Below, in pieces: positions 16,774 to 26,058 of a DNA stretch of 64,000 nt. Source of the DNA: Firmicutes bacterium ASF500 (GTDB lineage Bacteria > Bacillota > Clostridia > Oscillospirales > Oscillospiraceae); NCBI GenBank assembly GCA_000492175.2, contig CP097573.1, forward strand, positions 806,001 to 870,000, given 5' to 3'. A model generated the notes under the pieces. That model made no database searches. It was not told where the DNA came from and was given only the letters and a program-made list of their open reading frames with translations. A program made the position numbers and the translations under genes. How positions within the stretch are numbered: position 1 is the first letter of the stretch; every line of letters starts with the position of its first letter.

Positions 16774-16957
16774 GCTATGCCTTTTCTGGGGAGTGTCCAA
16801 ACACAGAGTTAAAGGAAGTCAAAGAGAGAAAAAGAAACCGCAGTTCCCGGATAACGTGAACGATAGAGGTCTTTCTGGAATCCTCGTTATCAATGTGTGC
16901 ATCAGAAGAATTAGCACAACCCCGGTCATTCCGCCAGGAATGGCCGGGGTCGATTTG
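16774..16957 (+). other. Gene-free spacer with structured RNA-like segment and terminator hairpin
   Basis: The stretch between the gamma-glutamyltransferase and hrcA promoters has lower GC than its surroundings and no credible gene. It holds an inverted repeat (GATAACG ... CGTTATC, about 16853-16892) and then a 14-bp hairpin (16919-16932 with 16937-16950, ACCCCGG...CCGGGGT) followed by CGATTTGTTT. The hairpin looks like a terminator for plus-strand transcription, yet no plus-strand gene lies upstream. A small RNA or a decayed gene is possible. Confidence 0.4.
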
Positions 16958-16983
16958 TTTATAATAAATTCATAAAGTGGCTA

Positions 16984-17012
16984 TTGACAATTTCCGGGGG
17001 GAGTGGTACATT
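16984..17012 (+). promoter_or_regulatory. Heat-shock operon promoter
   Basis: TTGACA (16984-16989), 17-bp spacer, TACATT (17007-17012), directly followed by the CIRCE operator. Confidence 0.88.
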
Positions 17013-17016
17013 ATCT

Positions 17017-17043
17017 TTAGCACTCAAGGAATATGAGTGCTAA
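17017..17043. promoter_or_regulatory. CIRCE operator (HrcA binding site)
   Basis: Perfect CIRCE: TTAGCACTC, 9-bp spacer, GAGTGCTAA. It overlaps the predicted transcription start, so HrcA bound here blocks hrcA-grpE-dnaK-dnaJ at normal temperature. Confidence 0.98.
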
Positions 17044-17072
17044 AGAAATGAAATGAAACGGTGGTGAGTGCC

Positions 17073-18128
17073 GTGACACTGTCGGACCGGAAAAAGCGTA
17101 TCCTGCGGGCGATTGTAGAAACCTACATCGCCACCGCCGAGCCGGTGGGCTCCAAGGCCGTGGCTCAGCTGGCCGGGCTGGACGTTTCCACCGCCACCAT
17201 CCGAAACGAGATGGCCGACCTCACCGAGCACGGCTATCTGGAGCAGCCCCACACCTCCGCCGGGCGGGTGCCCTCCGCCGCCGGCTACCGGCTCTATGTC
17301 AACGAGCTGATGGACCGCCAGCAGCTCACCATTCAGGAGACCCAGCGCATCAACGATGCGCTCAACCTGAAAATGGAGGAGCTGGACCGGGTCATTGACC
17401 GGGCGGGCAAGGTGCTCTCCCAGCTCAGCGACTACCCCGTCTTTACCGTGGCGGCGGCCAAGGAGCGGGTCACCGTAAAGCGGTTCGACCTTCTGATGGT
17501 GGAGGACAACGCCTTTATCGCCGTGGTGATGACCGACAACAGCGTGGTAAAAAACAAGCTCATCCATATCCCCGGCGGGCTGAGCGACCCGCAGCTGCAA
17601 ATGCTGTCGGCGGTGCTCAACTCCTCCTTTGTGGGCCTGTCCCGGGAGGAGATGGAGGAGACGCTGGACAAAATGGAAACCCGCACCGCACCGGGGGCCT
17701 TTGAGCTCATCGCGATGGTGGTGGAGTTTTCCATGGAGGTGCTGGCCGACCAGGGGCAGCAGAAGGTCCGCACCGCCGGGATCACCCATCTTTTAGAGCA
17801 CCCCGAGTACCACAGCCTGGACAAGGCGAAGCCCCTGATGGCCTACCTCAGCGACGAGGGCGACGCCCCTCGCCTGCCCGCCACCCTGGACACCGGTAAA
17901 AATATGAACATCCTCATCGGGCCGGAAAACGTAAACGACGCCCTGAAGGACAGCAGCGTGGTTATGGCCAGCTACGACATCGGGGACAACATGCGGGGTG
18001 TGATCGGGGTGGTGGGCCCCACCCGGATGGACTACGCCAAGGTGACCGCCCGGCTGTCCTACTTCGCCGATAGCCTCACCCGGATGTTCGGCAAGGAGCT
18101 GCCCGCCCCGGAGGAGCCCAAAGAATAA
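17073..18128 (+). CDS. hrcA: Heat-inducible transcription repressor HrcA
   Basis: About 351 residues. Represses its own operon through CIRCE; GroE activity keeps it folded. The N-terminal winged helix (RKKRILRAIVETYIATAEPVGSKAVAQL...STATIRNEMADLTEHGYLEQPHTSAGRVPSAAGYRLYV) is highly conserved and is followed by the inserted dimerisation domain. I chose GTG at 17073 because GGTGGTGAG lies just upstream and the protein then starts TLSDRKKRIL like its relatives; GTG at 17061 is the alternative. First gene of the heat-shock operon. Confidence 0.95.
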   Translation: MTLSDRKKRILRAIVETYIATAEPVGSKAVAQLAGLDVSTATIRNEMADLTEHGYLEQPHTSAGRVPSAAGYRLYVNELMDRQQLTIQETQRINDALNLKMEELDRVIDRAGKVLSQLSDYPVFTVAAAKERVTVKRFDLLMVEDNAFIAVVMTDNSVVKNKLIHIPGGLSDPQLQMLSAVLNSSFVGLSREEMEETLDKMETRTAPGAFELIAMVVEFSMEVLADQGQQKVRTAGITHLLEHPEYHSLDKAKPLMAYLSDEGDAPRLPATLDTGKNMNILIGPENVNDALKDSSVVMASYDIGDNMRGVIGVVGPTRMDYAKVTARLSYFADSLTRMFGKELPAPEEPKE

Positions 18129-18155
18129 ATAATGAGCCGTGAAGGAGTATGAATC

Positions 18156-18737
18156 GTGAGTAAGAAGAAAGAAAAGAACCCCGTTCAGGAGGCCGCCGCG
18201 GCCCCGGAGGAGATTCTGGAGGAGCAGGCCGGAGAAGCGGAGGCCGTTGAGCCGGAAGCTGAGCCCCAGGCCGATACCCCCGGCGAGGAGCCGGAGTCCG
18301 TCCCCGAGGAGGCCCCCGCTCAGGAGCAGCTGGTCCCCAAGGAGCAGTTCCTCCGGCTGGCCGCCGAGTACGACAACTACCGCAAGCGCACCGCCAAGGA
18401 GAAGGAATCCCTTTGGACCGACGCCAAGGCGGACACCATTCAGGCCTTCCTCCCCGTCTATGACAATCTGGAGCGGGCTATGAAGCAGGACACCTCCGAC
18501 GAGGCCTATAAAAAGGGCGTGGAGATGACCATGAACCAGTTGAAGGAGGTCTTCGCCAAGCTGGGCGTCACCGAGATCGAGGCGGAGGGCAAGCCCTTTG
18601 ACCCCAACCTCCACAACGCCGTCATGCACATCGAGGACGAGAATTTTGGAGAGAACACCGTGGCCCAGGTCTTCCAGGCCGGCTTTATGCTTGGAGAGAA
18701 GGTTATCCGGTTCGCGATGGTTCAGGTAGCCAATTAG
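18156..18737 (+). CDS. grpE: Nucleotide exchange factor GrpE
   Basis: 193 residues. Releases ADP from DnaK. The N-terminal 60 residues are an acidic, Pro/Ala/Glu-rich tail, followed by the long dimeric helix (EQFLRLAAEYDNYRKRTAKEKESL) and the C-terminal beta domain (IEAEGKPFDPNLHNAVMHIEDENFGENTVAQVFQAGFMLGEKVIRFAMVQVAN). It starts at a GTG after GAAGGAG; no usable ATG is in frame. Its TAG stop is the left edge of an intergenic repeat. Confidence 0.96.
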   Translation: MSKKKEKNPVQEAAAAPEEILEEQAGEAEAVEPEAEPQADTPGEEPESVPEEAPAQEQLVPKEQFLRLAAEYDNYRKRTAKEKESLWTDAKADTIQAFLPVYDNLERAMKQDTSDEAYKKGVEMTMNQLKEVFAKLGVTEIEAEGKPFDPNLHNAVMHIEDENFGENTVAQVFQAGFMLGEKVIRFAMVQVAN

Positions 18738-18807
18738 GGCGTGACCACTGGGCACGCCATTGGCACAGTCCATTGAGATACGGCGCGCCAGGTCGTCGCG
18801 CCCTACA
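18735..18807. repeat. Intergenic palindromic repeat, family B copy 1 (diverged)
   Basis: TAGGGCGTGACC...GGCACGCC at the left and GGCGCGCC-AGGTCGTCGCGCCCTACA at the right match the copies at 22939-23004 and 43209-43273. The left edge supplies the grpE stop codon. Confidence 0.7.
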
Positions 18808-18832
18808 GATGAAATCAAGGAGGTCAGACCAT

Positions 18833-18937
18833 ATGTGTAAGCCCCGCAAAAATGTTGTTTTTACTCTAATGCTCAGCGCCGGACTGCTGGTCTGGCTGTC
18901 CGCTCTATACTCGGTGGGAGCGCTGCTCCTGAGATAA
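18833..18937 (+). CDS. 34-aa single-helix membrane peptide between grpE and dnaK
   Basis: ATG at 18833 has a strong site (AAGGAGG) 8 bases ahead. The product starts MCKPRKNVVFTLML, continues as one hydrophobic helix to the C-terminus (LLVWLSALYSVGALLLR) and ends at TAA 18935-18937. The positively charged N-terminus predicts a cytoplasmic N-end. It lies inside the heat-shock operon, so it would be co-transcribed with dnaK. I do not know a family; the good ribosome site and clean helix argue for a real gene. Confidence 0.6.
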   Translation: MCKPRKNVVFTLMLSAGLLVWLSALYSVGALLLR

Positions 18938-18981
18938 ACACTGTTAACACCAATCTTTCATATATTTAGGAGGAAACTATC

Positions 18982-20832
<1,851 letters not shown>

Positions 20833-20852
20833 AATTTTTCAGCGAAACAAAT

Positions 20853-20961
20853 AGCCCCCCTTGCTAAAGAGGGGAGGGCCGCAAAGCGGCGGGGGGATTC
20901 CGGAATCCCTCCACCACCGGGCTTCGCCCGGCGGTCCCCCTCCCTTTGGCAAGGGAGGCTT
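20853..20961. repeat. Intergenic palindromic repeat, family C copy 1
   Basis: Between dnaK and dnaJ: inverted segments GGGGAGGGCCGC...GCGG, GGAATCCCTCCACCACCG and CCCTCCCTTTGGCAAGGGAGGCTTTT. The same blocks occur in opposite orientation at 63668-63803. It may fold into several hairpins in the dnaK-dnaJ mRNA. Confidence 0.75.
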
Positions 20962-20996
20962 TTGGGCGAAAGCCTGAAATCCAGAGGTGATAACAT

Positions 20997-22151
20997 ATGG
21001 CGGAACAAAAACGAGATTATTATGAGGTCCTGGGCCTGTCCAAGGGGGCGTCTGAGGAGGAGCTGAAAAAGGCCTACCGCAAGCTGGCCAAGCAGTACCA
21101 CCCGGACGTGAACCCCGGAAATCAGGACGCGGAGGCCAAGTTCAAGGAGATTAACGAGGCCTATGCCATTCTGTCCGACCCGGAGAAGAAGGCCCGGTAC
21201 GACCAGTTCGGCTTCGCCGGGGTGGACCCCAGCTACGGCGGCGGGGGCGGCGGCTTCGGCTTCGACATGGGGGACATCGACCTGGGCGACATCTTCGGCT
21301 CCTTCTTCGGCGGGGGCTTTGGGGGCTTCGGCGGCGGCGGAGGCCGCAGGAACGGCCCCCAGAAGGGAGAGAGCCTGCGGGTCAACCTGGCCCTCACCTT
21401 CGAGGAGGCGGCCTTCGGCTGCACCAAGGAGATCGACCTGAGCCGGACCGAGCCCTGTGAGGAGTGCAAGGGCTCCGGCTGCGCGGCGGGCACCACCGCC
21501 GAGACCTGTCCCGACTGCCGGGGGGCCGGTCAGGTGCGCATCCAGCGTGGGGCGGGGGGCTTCGCCTTCTCCACCACCACGGTGTGCTCCAAATGCAAGG
21601 GCGCCGGCAAGCTGATTCACACCCCCTGCAAGAAGTGCGGCGGGGCGGGCAGCGTACGGAAGAAGCAGCGCATTTCGGTCACCATCCCGGCGGGCATCGA
21701 CGACGGTCAGGCCGTCTCCATGCGGGGTCAGGGCAACGCCGGGACCAACGGCGGACCTTCCGGCGACCTGCTGGTGCGGGTCCAGGTGAAGCCCCACCCC
21801 CAGTTCCAGCGGGACGGCATCACCGTGCTCTACGAACAGCCCATCAGCTTCTATCAGGCGGCGATGGGCGCGGAGCTGGAGATCCCCACTATTGACGGCA
21901 AGGTGAAGTACAACCTCCCCGCCGGCACCCAGACGGGGACCACCTTCCGCCTCCGGGGCAAGGGCATTCCCGACCTGAGCAGCCGGGGCCAACGGCGGGG
22001 CGATCAGTACGTCACCGTCAAGGTCCAGGTACCCACCTCCCTCAACGGCGAGCAGAAGGCCGCGCTTAACGCCTTCGGCGCGGCCATGGGCGAGTACGTC
22101 CAGGAGGGGGGCTTCAAGGGGCTCTTTGAAAAGAAGAAAAAGAAAAAATAA
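20997..22151 (+). CDS. dnaJ: Chaperone protein DnaJ (Hsp40)
   Basis: 384 residues, type I DnaJ. J-domain with HPD ([10 protein letters not shown]), Gly/Phe-rich linker (about residues 76-116), four CxxCxGxG zinc motifs ([32 protein letters not shown]) and the C-terminal substrate-binding domains. The C-terminus ends in a run of lysines. It delivers clients to DnaK and triggers ATP hydrolysis. AGAGGTGA precedes the ATG. Last gene of the classical heat-shock set. Confidence 0.97.
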   Translation: MAEQKRDYYEVLGLSKGASEEELKKAYRKLAKQYHPDVNPGNQDAEAKFKEINEAYAILSDPEKKARYDQFGFAGVDPSYGGGGGGFGFDMGDIDLGDIFGSFFGGGFGGFGGGGGRRNGPQKGESLRVNLALTFEEAAFGCTKEIDLSRTEPCEECKGSGCAAGTTAETCPDCRGAGQVRIQRGAGGFAFSTTTVCSKCKGAGKLIHTPCKKCGGAGSVRKKQRISVTIPAGIDDGQAVSMRGQGNAGTNGGPSGDLLVRVQVKPHPQFQRDGITVLYEQPISFYQAAMGAELEIPTIDGKVKYNLPAGTQTGTTFRLRGKGIPDLSSRGQRRGDQYVTVKVQVPTSLNGEQKAALNAFGAAMGEYVQEGGFKGLFEKKKKKK

Positions 22152-22171
22152 AGCTTTGGAGGGAGCGTCCC

Positions 22172-22942
22172 ATGCGCCTGTTTGATACCCACGCCCACTA
22201 TGACTCCGGGGCCTTCAACGCCGACCGGATGGAGGTGCTCGCCTCCATGCCCGAGGCCGGGGTGGAGCTGATTCTCAACCCCGGCTGTGACCTGCCCAAC
22301 TCTCAGACGGCGGTGGAGCTGGCGGAGAAATTTCCCTTTGTCTACGCCGCCGTTGGGGTCCACCCCTCCGACTGCGAGGGCTTTTCTCAAAACACACTGG
22401 ACGGCCTGCGGACCCTGGCCGCTCACCCCAAGGTGCGCGCCGTCGGCGAGATCGGCCTGGACTACTACTGGAAGGACAACCCGCCCCGGGAGTTTCAGCG
22501 GGAGGTTTTCCATGCCCAGCTGGAATTAGCGGAGGAATTACAACTCCCCGTTATCGTCCACGACCGGGAGGCCCACCAGGACTGCCTGGAGGTAGTGCGG
22601 GCCCACCCCAAGGTCACCGGGGTGTATCACTGCTACTCCGGCAGTCTGGAGGACGCCAAGACCCTGGTCAAGCTGGGCTGGATGCTCTCCTTCACCGGGG
22701 TGGTCACCTATAAGAACGCCCGCCGGTCCCTGGAGGTCATCGACTGGCTCCCCATGGACCGGATTATGATCGAGACCGACTCCCCCTACCTCACCCCCGA
22801 GCCCTTCCGGGGCAAGCGCAACGACTCCCGCAAGATCTATCGGGTGGCGGAGACCATCGCCCAGGTCAAGGGGCTGGAGGCGGAGGAGGTTGCCCGGATT
22901 ACGCTGGAGAACGGAAAACGGTTTTTCGAAATCGCGCTGTAG
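22172..22942 (+). CDS. TatD-family metal-dependent hydrolase
   Basis: 256 residues, TIM-barrel amidohydrolase fold. Metal ligands are visible in LFDTHAHYD, the Glu in VGEIGLDYYW, HDR in VIVHDREAH, GVYHCYSG and ETDSPYL. TatD proteins are reported as DNases/3'-exonucleases. ATG after GGAGGGAG, 20 bp behind dnaJ, so read-through from the heat-shock operon is likely. The stop TAG is the left edge of a family B repeat. Confidence 0.94.
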   Translation: MRLFDTHAHYDSGAFNADRMEVLASMPEAGVELILNPGCDLPNSQTAVELAEKFPFVYAAVGVHPSDCEGFSQNTLDGLRTLAAHPKVRAVGEIGLDYYWKDNPPREFQREVFHAQLELAEELQLPVIVHDREAHQDCLEVVRAHPKVTGVYHCYSGSLEDAKTLVKLGWMLSFTGVVTYKNARRSLEVIDWLPMDRIMIETDSPYLTPEPFRGKRNDSRKIYRVAETIAQVKGLEAEEVARITLENGKRFFEIAL

Positions 22943-23004
22943 GGCGCGACGACCCGGCGCGCCGCTGTCTGAGGGGGCGGCGGGCCGGGTCGTCCCGCCC
23001 TACA
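22939..23004. repeat. Intergenic palindromic repeat, family B copy 2
   Basis: GTAGGGCGCGACGACCCGG...GGCGGCGGGCCGGGTCGTCCCGCCCTACA: arms fold back on each other. Nearly identical to 43209-43273. Left edge contains the tatD stop codon. Confidence 0.85.
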
Positions 23005-23046
23005 CACGTTTTTCGAATACCGTCAGAAAAGCATGGAGGATTTTTT

Positions 23047-23667
23047 ATGACCATCACCTACGAATACGAGGGCGCGCTGTACGTCAACCTGACCAACAAA
23101 TGCAACTGCGCCTGTGAATTCTGCCTGCGTCAGGGGCAGGCGGAGGGCTCCATCTACACCGAGGACTCCCTGTGGCTGGAGCGGGAGCCCACCCGGCAGG
23201 AGGCCCTGGACAGCTTCCTCAGCCGGGACGTGTGCGCCTATCGGGAGATCGTCTTCTGCGGCTACGGCGAGCCCACCTACCGGCTGGACGACCTGCTGTG
23301 GCTGGTGGACCAGCTGAAAGAGCGCTTCGGGGACCGTCTGCCCCCGGTGCGGATCAACACCAACGGCCACGCCAACCTGATCCATGGCCGGGATGTCTGC
23401 CCCCAGCTGGAGGGGCGGATCGACACCCTGTCCATCTCCCTCAACGCCGCCGACACCGCCAGCTACACCGCCCTGTGCCACCCCGCTCAGGGGGAGGCCG
23501 CCTGGCAGGCCATGCTGGACTTCGCTAAAGAGTCCGCCGCCTATGTCCCCCATGTGGTCATGACCATCGTGGACAAGGACAAGACCCCCCAGGAGATCGA
23601 GACCTGCCAGAAGCTGGCCGAAGGCCTGGGCGTGAAGCTCCGGGTGCGCAGCTTTATCGACTCCTGA
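23047..23667 (+). CDS. TatD-associated radical SAM protein
   Basis: 206 residues. The Fe-S/SAM motif is CNCACEFC (CxxxCxxC) at about residues 18-25, followed by the GYGEPTYRLDDL and TNGHANL segments of the AdoMet radical barrel. Short radical SAM proteins of this kind are known as TatD-linked (TIGR04038-type by memory), and the adjacency to tatD fits. ATG after GGAGG. Substrate unknown; the protein lacks an auxiliary cluster domain. Confidence 0.88.
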   Translation: MTITYEYEGALYVNLTNKCNCACEFCLRQGQAEGSIYTEDSLWLEREPTRQEALDSFLSRDVCAYREIVFCGYGEPTYRLDDLLWLVDQLKERFGDRLPPVRINTNGHANLIHGRDVCPQLEGRIDTLSISLNAADTASYTALCHPAQGEAAWQAMLDFAKESAAYVPHVVMTIVDKDKTPQEIETCQKLAEGLGVKLRVRSFIDS

Positions 23668-23695
23668 ATTTTTTCGAGAAATTTCCCGGTTTTCC

Positions 23696-23724
23696 TTGAC
23701 AGCACCCCTCAGCTGTGCTATAAT
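23696..23724 (+). promoter_or_regulatory. Perfect consensus promoter of infC-rpmI-rplT
   Basis: TTGACA (23696-23701), 17-bp spacer ending TGC, TATAAT (23719-23724). The transcript would carry a leader of about 155 bases before infC. Confidence 0.92.
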
Positions 23725-23784
23725 CCACCGTGCATAATCAAGCAGGTACGGTTCCCCGTCCTCACCCCAGGCCAGAGCCAAAGG

Positions 23785-23867
23785 GTTAACATGGAAACAC
23801 TCCGCCGGTCCTCCGGCGTTGTTTTGCTGTGATGTGGGAGCCTTGCCGGCAGCCCACATTTTATTTT
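23785..23867 (+). promoter_or_regulatory. infC leader with attenuator-like hairpins
   Basis: Two stem-loops: CGCCGG-TCCT-CCGGCG (about 23800-23817) followed by TTGTTTTG, then GTGGG (23834-23838) with CCCAC (23853-23857) followed by ATTTTATTTT, a terminator shape. In Firmicutes the infC-rpmI-rplT operon is commonly controlled by an L20-binding leader through attenuation; the structure here fits that role, but no L20 consensus was verified. Confidence 0.6.
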
Positions 23868-23885
23868 GTCTGGAGGTGCTTTCCC

Positions 23886-24413
23886 ATCGCTAACACAGGT
23901 CATCAAACCAATGAAGAGATTCGCGACAAAGAGGTCCGGTTGATCTCGGAGTCCGGCGAACAGCTGGGCATCATGTCCTCTCAGGAGGCTCTGCGCCTGG
24001 CAGAGGAGCGCAATTTGGATCTGGTCAAGATCTCCCCCAACGCCGTACCCCCGGTGTGCAAGCTTATGGATTACGGCAAATACCGGTTCGAACAGACCAA
24101 GCGCGAGAAGGAAGCCCGCAAGAATCAGCGGGTAGTGGAGATCAAGGAGATTCGCATGTCTCCCAGCATCGATGTCAACGACTTCAATGTGAAGCTGCGC
24201 AACGCCCAGAAATTCCTGAGCGAGGGCAACCGGTGCAAGATCACCGTCCGGTTCCGCGGGCGGGAGATGGCCCATACCAACATCGGCCAGGATCTGCTGG
24301 TCAAGTTTGCCGAGGAGTGCGGCGAGATCGCCGTTTTGGACAAGTCCCCCAAGCTGGAGGGCCGTCACATGTCCATTTTCCTGTCACCCAAGCCTGCTAA
24401 GGACAAAAAGTAA
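23886..24413 (+). CDS. infC: Translation initiation factor IF-3, probable AUC start
   Basis: 175 residues. Prevents subunit joining and proofreads the start codon on the 30S subunit. The N-domain starts NTGHQTNEEIRDKEVRLI and the C-domain contains ISPSIDVNDFNVKL-like and FRGREMAH segments. No ATG/GTG/TTG fits the expected N-terminus. ATC at 23886-23888 lies 7 bases after GGAGGTG (23872-23878). IF-3 genes often use AUU so that IF-3 can repress its own translation; an AUC start would do the same. The upstream in-frame ATG at 23832 would add an unlikely Cys/Trp-rich extension through the leader hairpin. Confidence 0.9.
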   Translation: MANTGHQTNEEIRDKEVRLISESGEQLGIMSSQEALRLAEERNLDLVKISPNAVPPVCKLMDYGKYRFEQTKREKEARKNQRVVEIKEIRMSPSIDVNDFNVKLRNAQKFLSEGNRCKITVRFRGREMAHTNIGQDLLVKFAEECGEIAVLDKSPKLEGRHMSIFLSPKPAKDKK

Positions 24414-24439
24414 GTACGAGTAAAGGAGCTTAAACTGTT

Positions 24440-24652
24440 ATGGCGAACAAAATTAAGATCAAGACGCACAGCGGCGCCAAAAAGCGTTTCTCCCTGACCG
24501 GTACCGGCAAGGTCAAGCGGGGCATGACCAAGAAGCGTCACCTGCTCAACGGCCACGGCAAGACCACCAAGCTGAAGCGGGCCCTGCGCGGCACCACCAT
24601 CGCTGACAAGACCAACGAGGCCGCTGTCAAGCGCATGATCCTGTACAAGTAA
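24440..24652 (+). CDS. rpmI: Ribosomal protein L35
   Basis: 70 residues, highly basic: MANKIKIKTHSGAKKRFSLTGTGKVKRG...KKRHLLNGHGKTTKLKRALRG. Large-subunit protein. AAAGGAG lies upstream. 26 bp after infC and 22 bp before rplT, the universal order. Confidence 0.98.
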   Translation: MANKIKIKTHSGAKKRFSLTGTGKVKRGMTKKRHLLNGHGKTTKLKRALRGTTIADKTNEAAVKRMILYK

Positions 24653-24674
24653 GACAGAGGGAGGGAACTGAACA

Positions 24675-25031
24675 ATGGCAAGAGTGAAGGGCGCGATGAT
24701 GACGCGCAAGAGAAGAAATAAAATCCTCAAGATGGCCAAGGGCTACTGGGGCTCCAAGTCCAAGCACTTCAAGATGGCCAATCAGGCCGTCATGAAGTCC
24801 GGCGTTTACGCCTACACCGGCCGCAAGCTGAAGAAGCGCGACTTCCGCCAGCTGTGGATCACCCGGATCAACGCCGCCTGCAAGATGAACGGCATGAACT
24901 ACTCCACCTTTATGAATGGTCTGAAGAAGTCCGGCGTCGTCATCAACCGCAAGATGCTGGCCGAGCTGGCTGTCAACGACAAGGCCGCTTTCACCCAGCT
25001 CACCCAGACCGCCAAGGCGGCTCTGGCCTAA
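24675..25031 (+). CDS. rplT: Ribosomal protein L20
   Basis: 118 residues, basic: [62 protein letters not shown]. Assembles early in the 50S subunit and represses its own operon through the leader in many bacteria. GAGGGAGG precedes the ATG; a terminator follows. Confidence 0.98.
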   Translation: MARVKGAMMTRKRRNKILKMAKGYWGSKSKHFKMANQAVMKSGVYAYTGRKLKKRDFRQLWITRINAACKMNGMNYSTFMNGLKKSGVVINRKMLAELAVNDKAAFTQLTQTAKAALA

Positions 25032-25042
25032 TTTCAACACCA

Positions 25043-25070
25043 AGCGCACCCCTGCGGGGTGCGCTTTTTT
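25043..25070 (+). terminator. Terminator of infC-rpmI-rplT
   Basis: AGCGCACCCC (25043-25052) pairs with GGGGTGCGCT (25056-25065), followed by TTTTTT. Confidence 0.95.
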
Positions 25071-25084
25071 AAGGCTTTGAGGTT

Positions 25085-25891
25085 ATGAATTTACAGGAAT
25101 TTTACCGTCTCATCCGCTTACAGCCTCAGATTGCCGCCCAGCTGGAGGAGGCGGGCCGGGCGCTGGACCTGACGGCCCTCGCCCCCTGCCTGGAGGGGCT
25201 TTTGGAGATACGGACCGCCCCCTCGGCCTACCGGCGGCTGACCGAGCTGCTTGGCGGGGACCCGCTCAAGCTGCTGTACTGCTATCTGGAGTGCGCCCGG
25301 CGGGCCTGGGAGGGCTATGTCCGGCGGGGCATTTCAGCGGAAATTTACGCCGATACCATGCGGTGCTTCCCTCGTTTTCTCAGGGAGTGCCAAGAGACCC
25401 ATGGCCGGATGTACTTCGACCGGGGCTGGTGGGCCTACCGGCAGACCAGCATGAGCCTGTTCCGCCTGGGGGCGCTGGAGTATGAGCTCTCCCAGTATGA
25501 CGGCGCTCCCGCCGTCGCCCTCCACATCCCGTCAGACGCCGACTTCTCCCCGGCGTCTGTGGACCGTTCCCTGGCGCGGGCGGGGGAATTTTTCCCCGCC
25601 CACTTTCCGGAATTTGCCTTTGACCGCTATGTCTGCAACTCCTGGCTCCTCTCCCCCCGGCTCAGACCCCTGCTGGCCGGGAACTCCAACATCCGGTCCT
25701 TTCAGAACCGCTTCTCCATCCTCCAGGACGACCCGTCGGACCGGGAGTTTGTGGAATGCCTCTTTCAGGTTCCCCGGGACTGGGAGCCGGAGCGCCTCCC
25801 GGAAGCCACCTCCCTCCAGCGGGGCGTGAGGGGCCTGCTTCTGGAGGGAGGGTCCGTGGGCTCCGCCCTGGGGGTCATGCCGGCGCGTTGA
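25085..25891 (+). CDS. Acyltransferase-like protein (NAT_N/GNAT_C-type) of unknown substrate
   Basis: 268 residues, soluble. The N-terminal half is helical (LLGGDPLKLLYCYLECARRAWEGYVRRGISAEIYADTMRCFPRFLRECQETHG). The C-terminal half contains RQTSMSLFRLGALEYEL and ALHIPSDADFSPASVDRSLARAGEFF, and then CNSWLLSPRLRPLLAGNSNIRSFQNRF. This matches my memory of the paired NAT_N/GNAT_C acyltransferase-like family of Clostridia. The start ATG lies 15 bp after the rplT terminator with only a weak GAGG. The family assignment is moderately sure and the function is not known. Confidence 0.75.
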   Translation: MNLQEFYRLIRLQPQIAAQLEEAGRALDLTALAPCLEGLLEIRTAPSAYRRLTELLGGDPLKLLYCYLECARRAWEGYVRRGISAEIYADTMRCFPRFLRECQETHGRMYFDRGWWAYRQTSMSLFRLGALEYELSQYDGAPAVALHIPSDADFSPASVDRSLARAGEFFPAHFPEFAFDRYVCNSWLLSPRLRPLLAGNSNIRSFQNRFSILQDDPSDREFVECLFQVPRDWEPERLPEATSLQRGVRGLLLEGGSVGSALGVMPAR

Positions 25892-25971
25892 CCCCAACAG
25901 CGGCGGGGACCGTCTTTGCGGCATCTTTGCACAGGGCGGGTAATCTTGCGGAGGAGTTAACAAAAAGCGGG

Positions 25972-26000
25972 TGGACATCCGCTCTGCCCGGGTGTATAAT
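25972..26000 (+). promoter_or_regulatory. ATP synthase operon promoter
   Basis: TGGACA (25972-25977), 17-bp spacer, TATAAT (25995-26000), 58 bp before atpB. Confidence 0.8.
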
Positions 26001-26058
26001 ATTCCGGCAAAACGACTATTCTGACAATTTTTGAACGCTGGAAAGAAGGAATGCTTTG

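Noticed and set aside
23832..23885. ATG at 23832 as infC start
   Set aside because: It would add a Cys/Trp/Phe-rich stretch translated through the terminator-like hairpin, has no ribosome site, and does not match IF-3 proteins.
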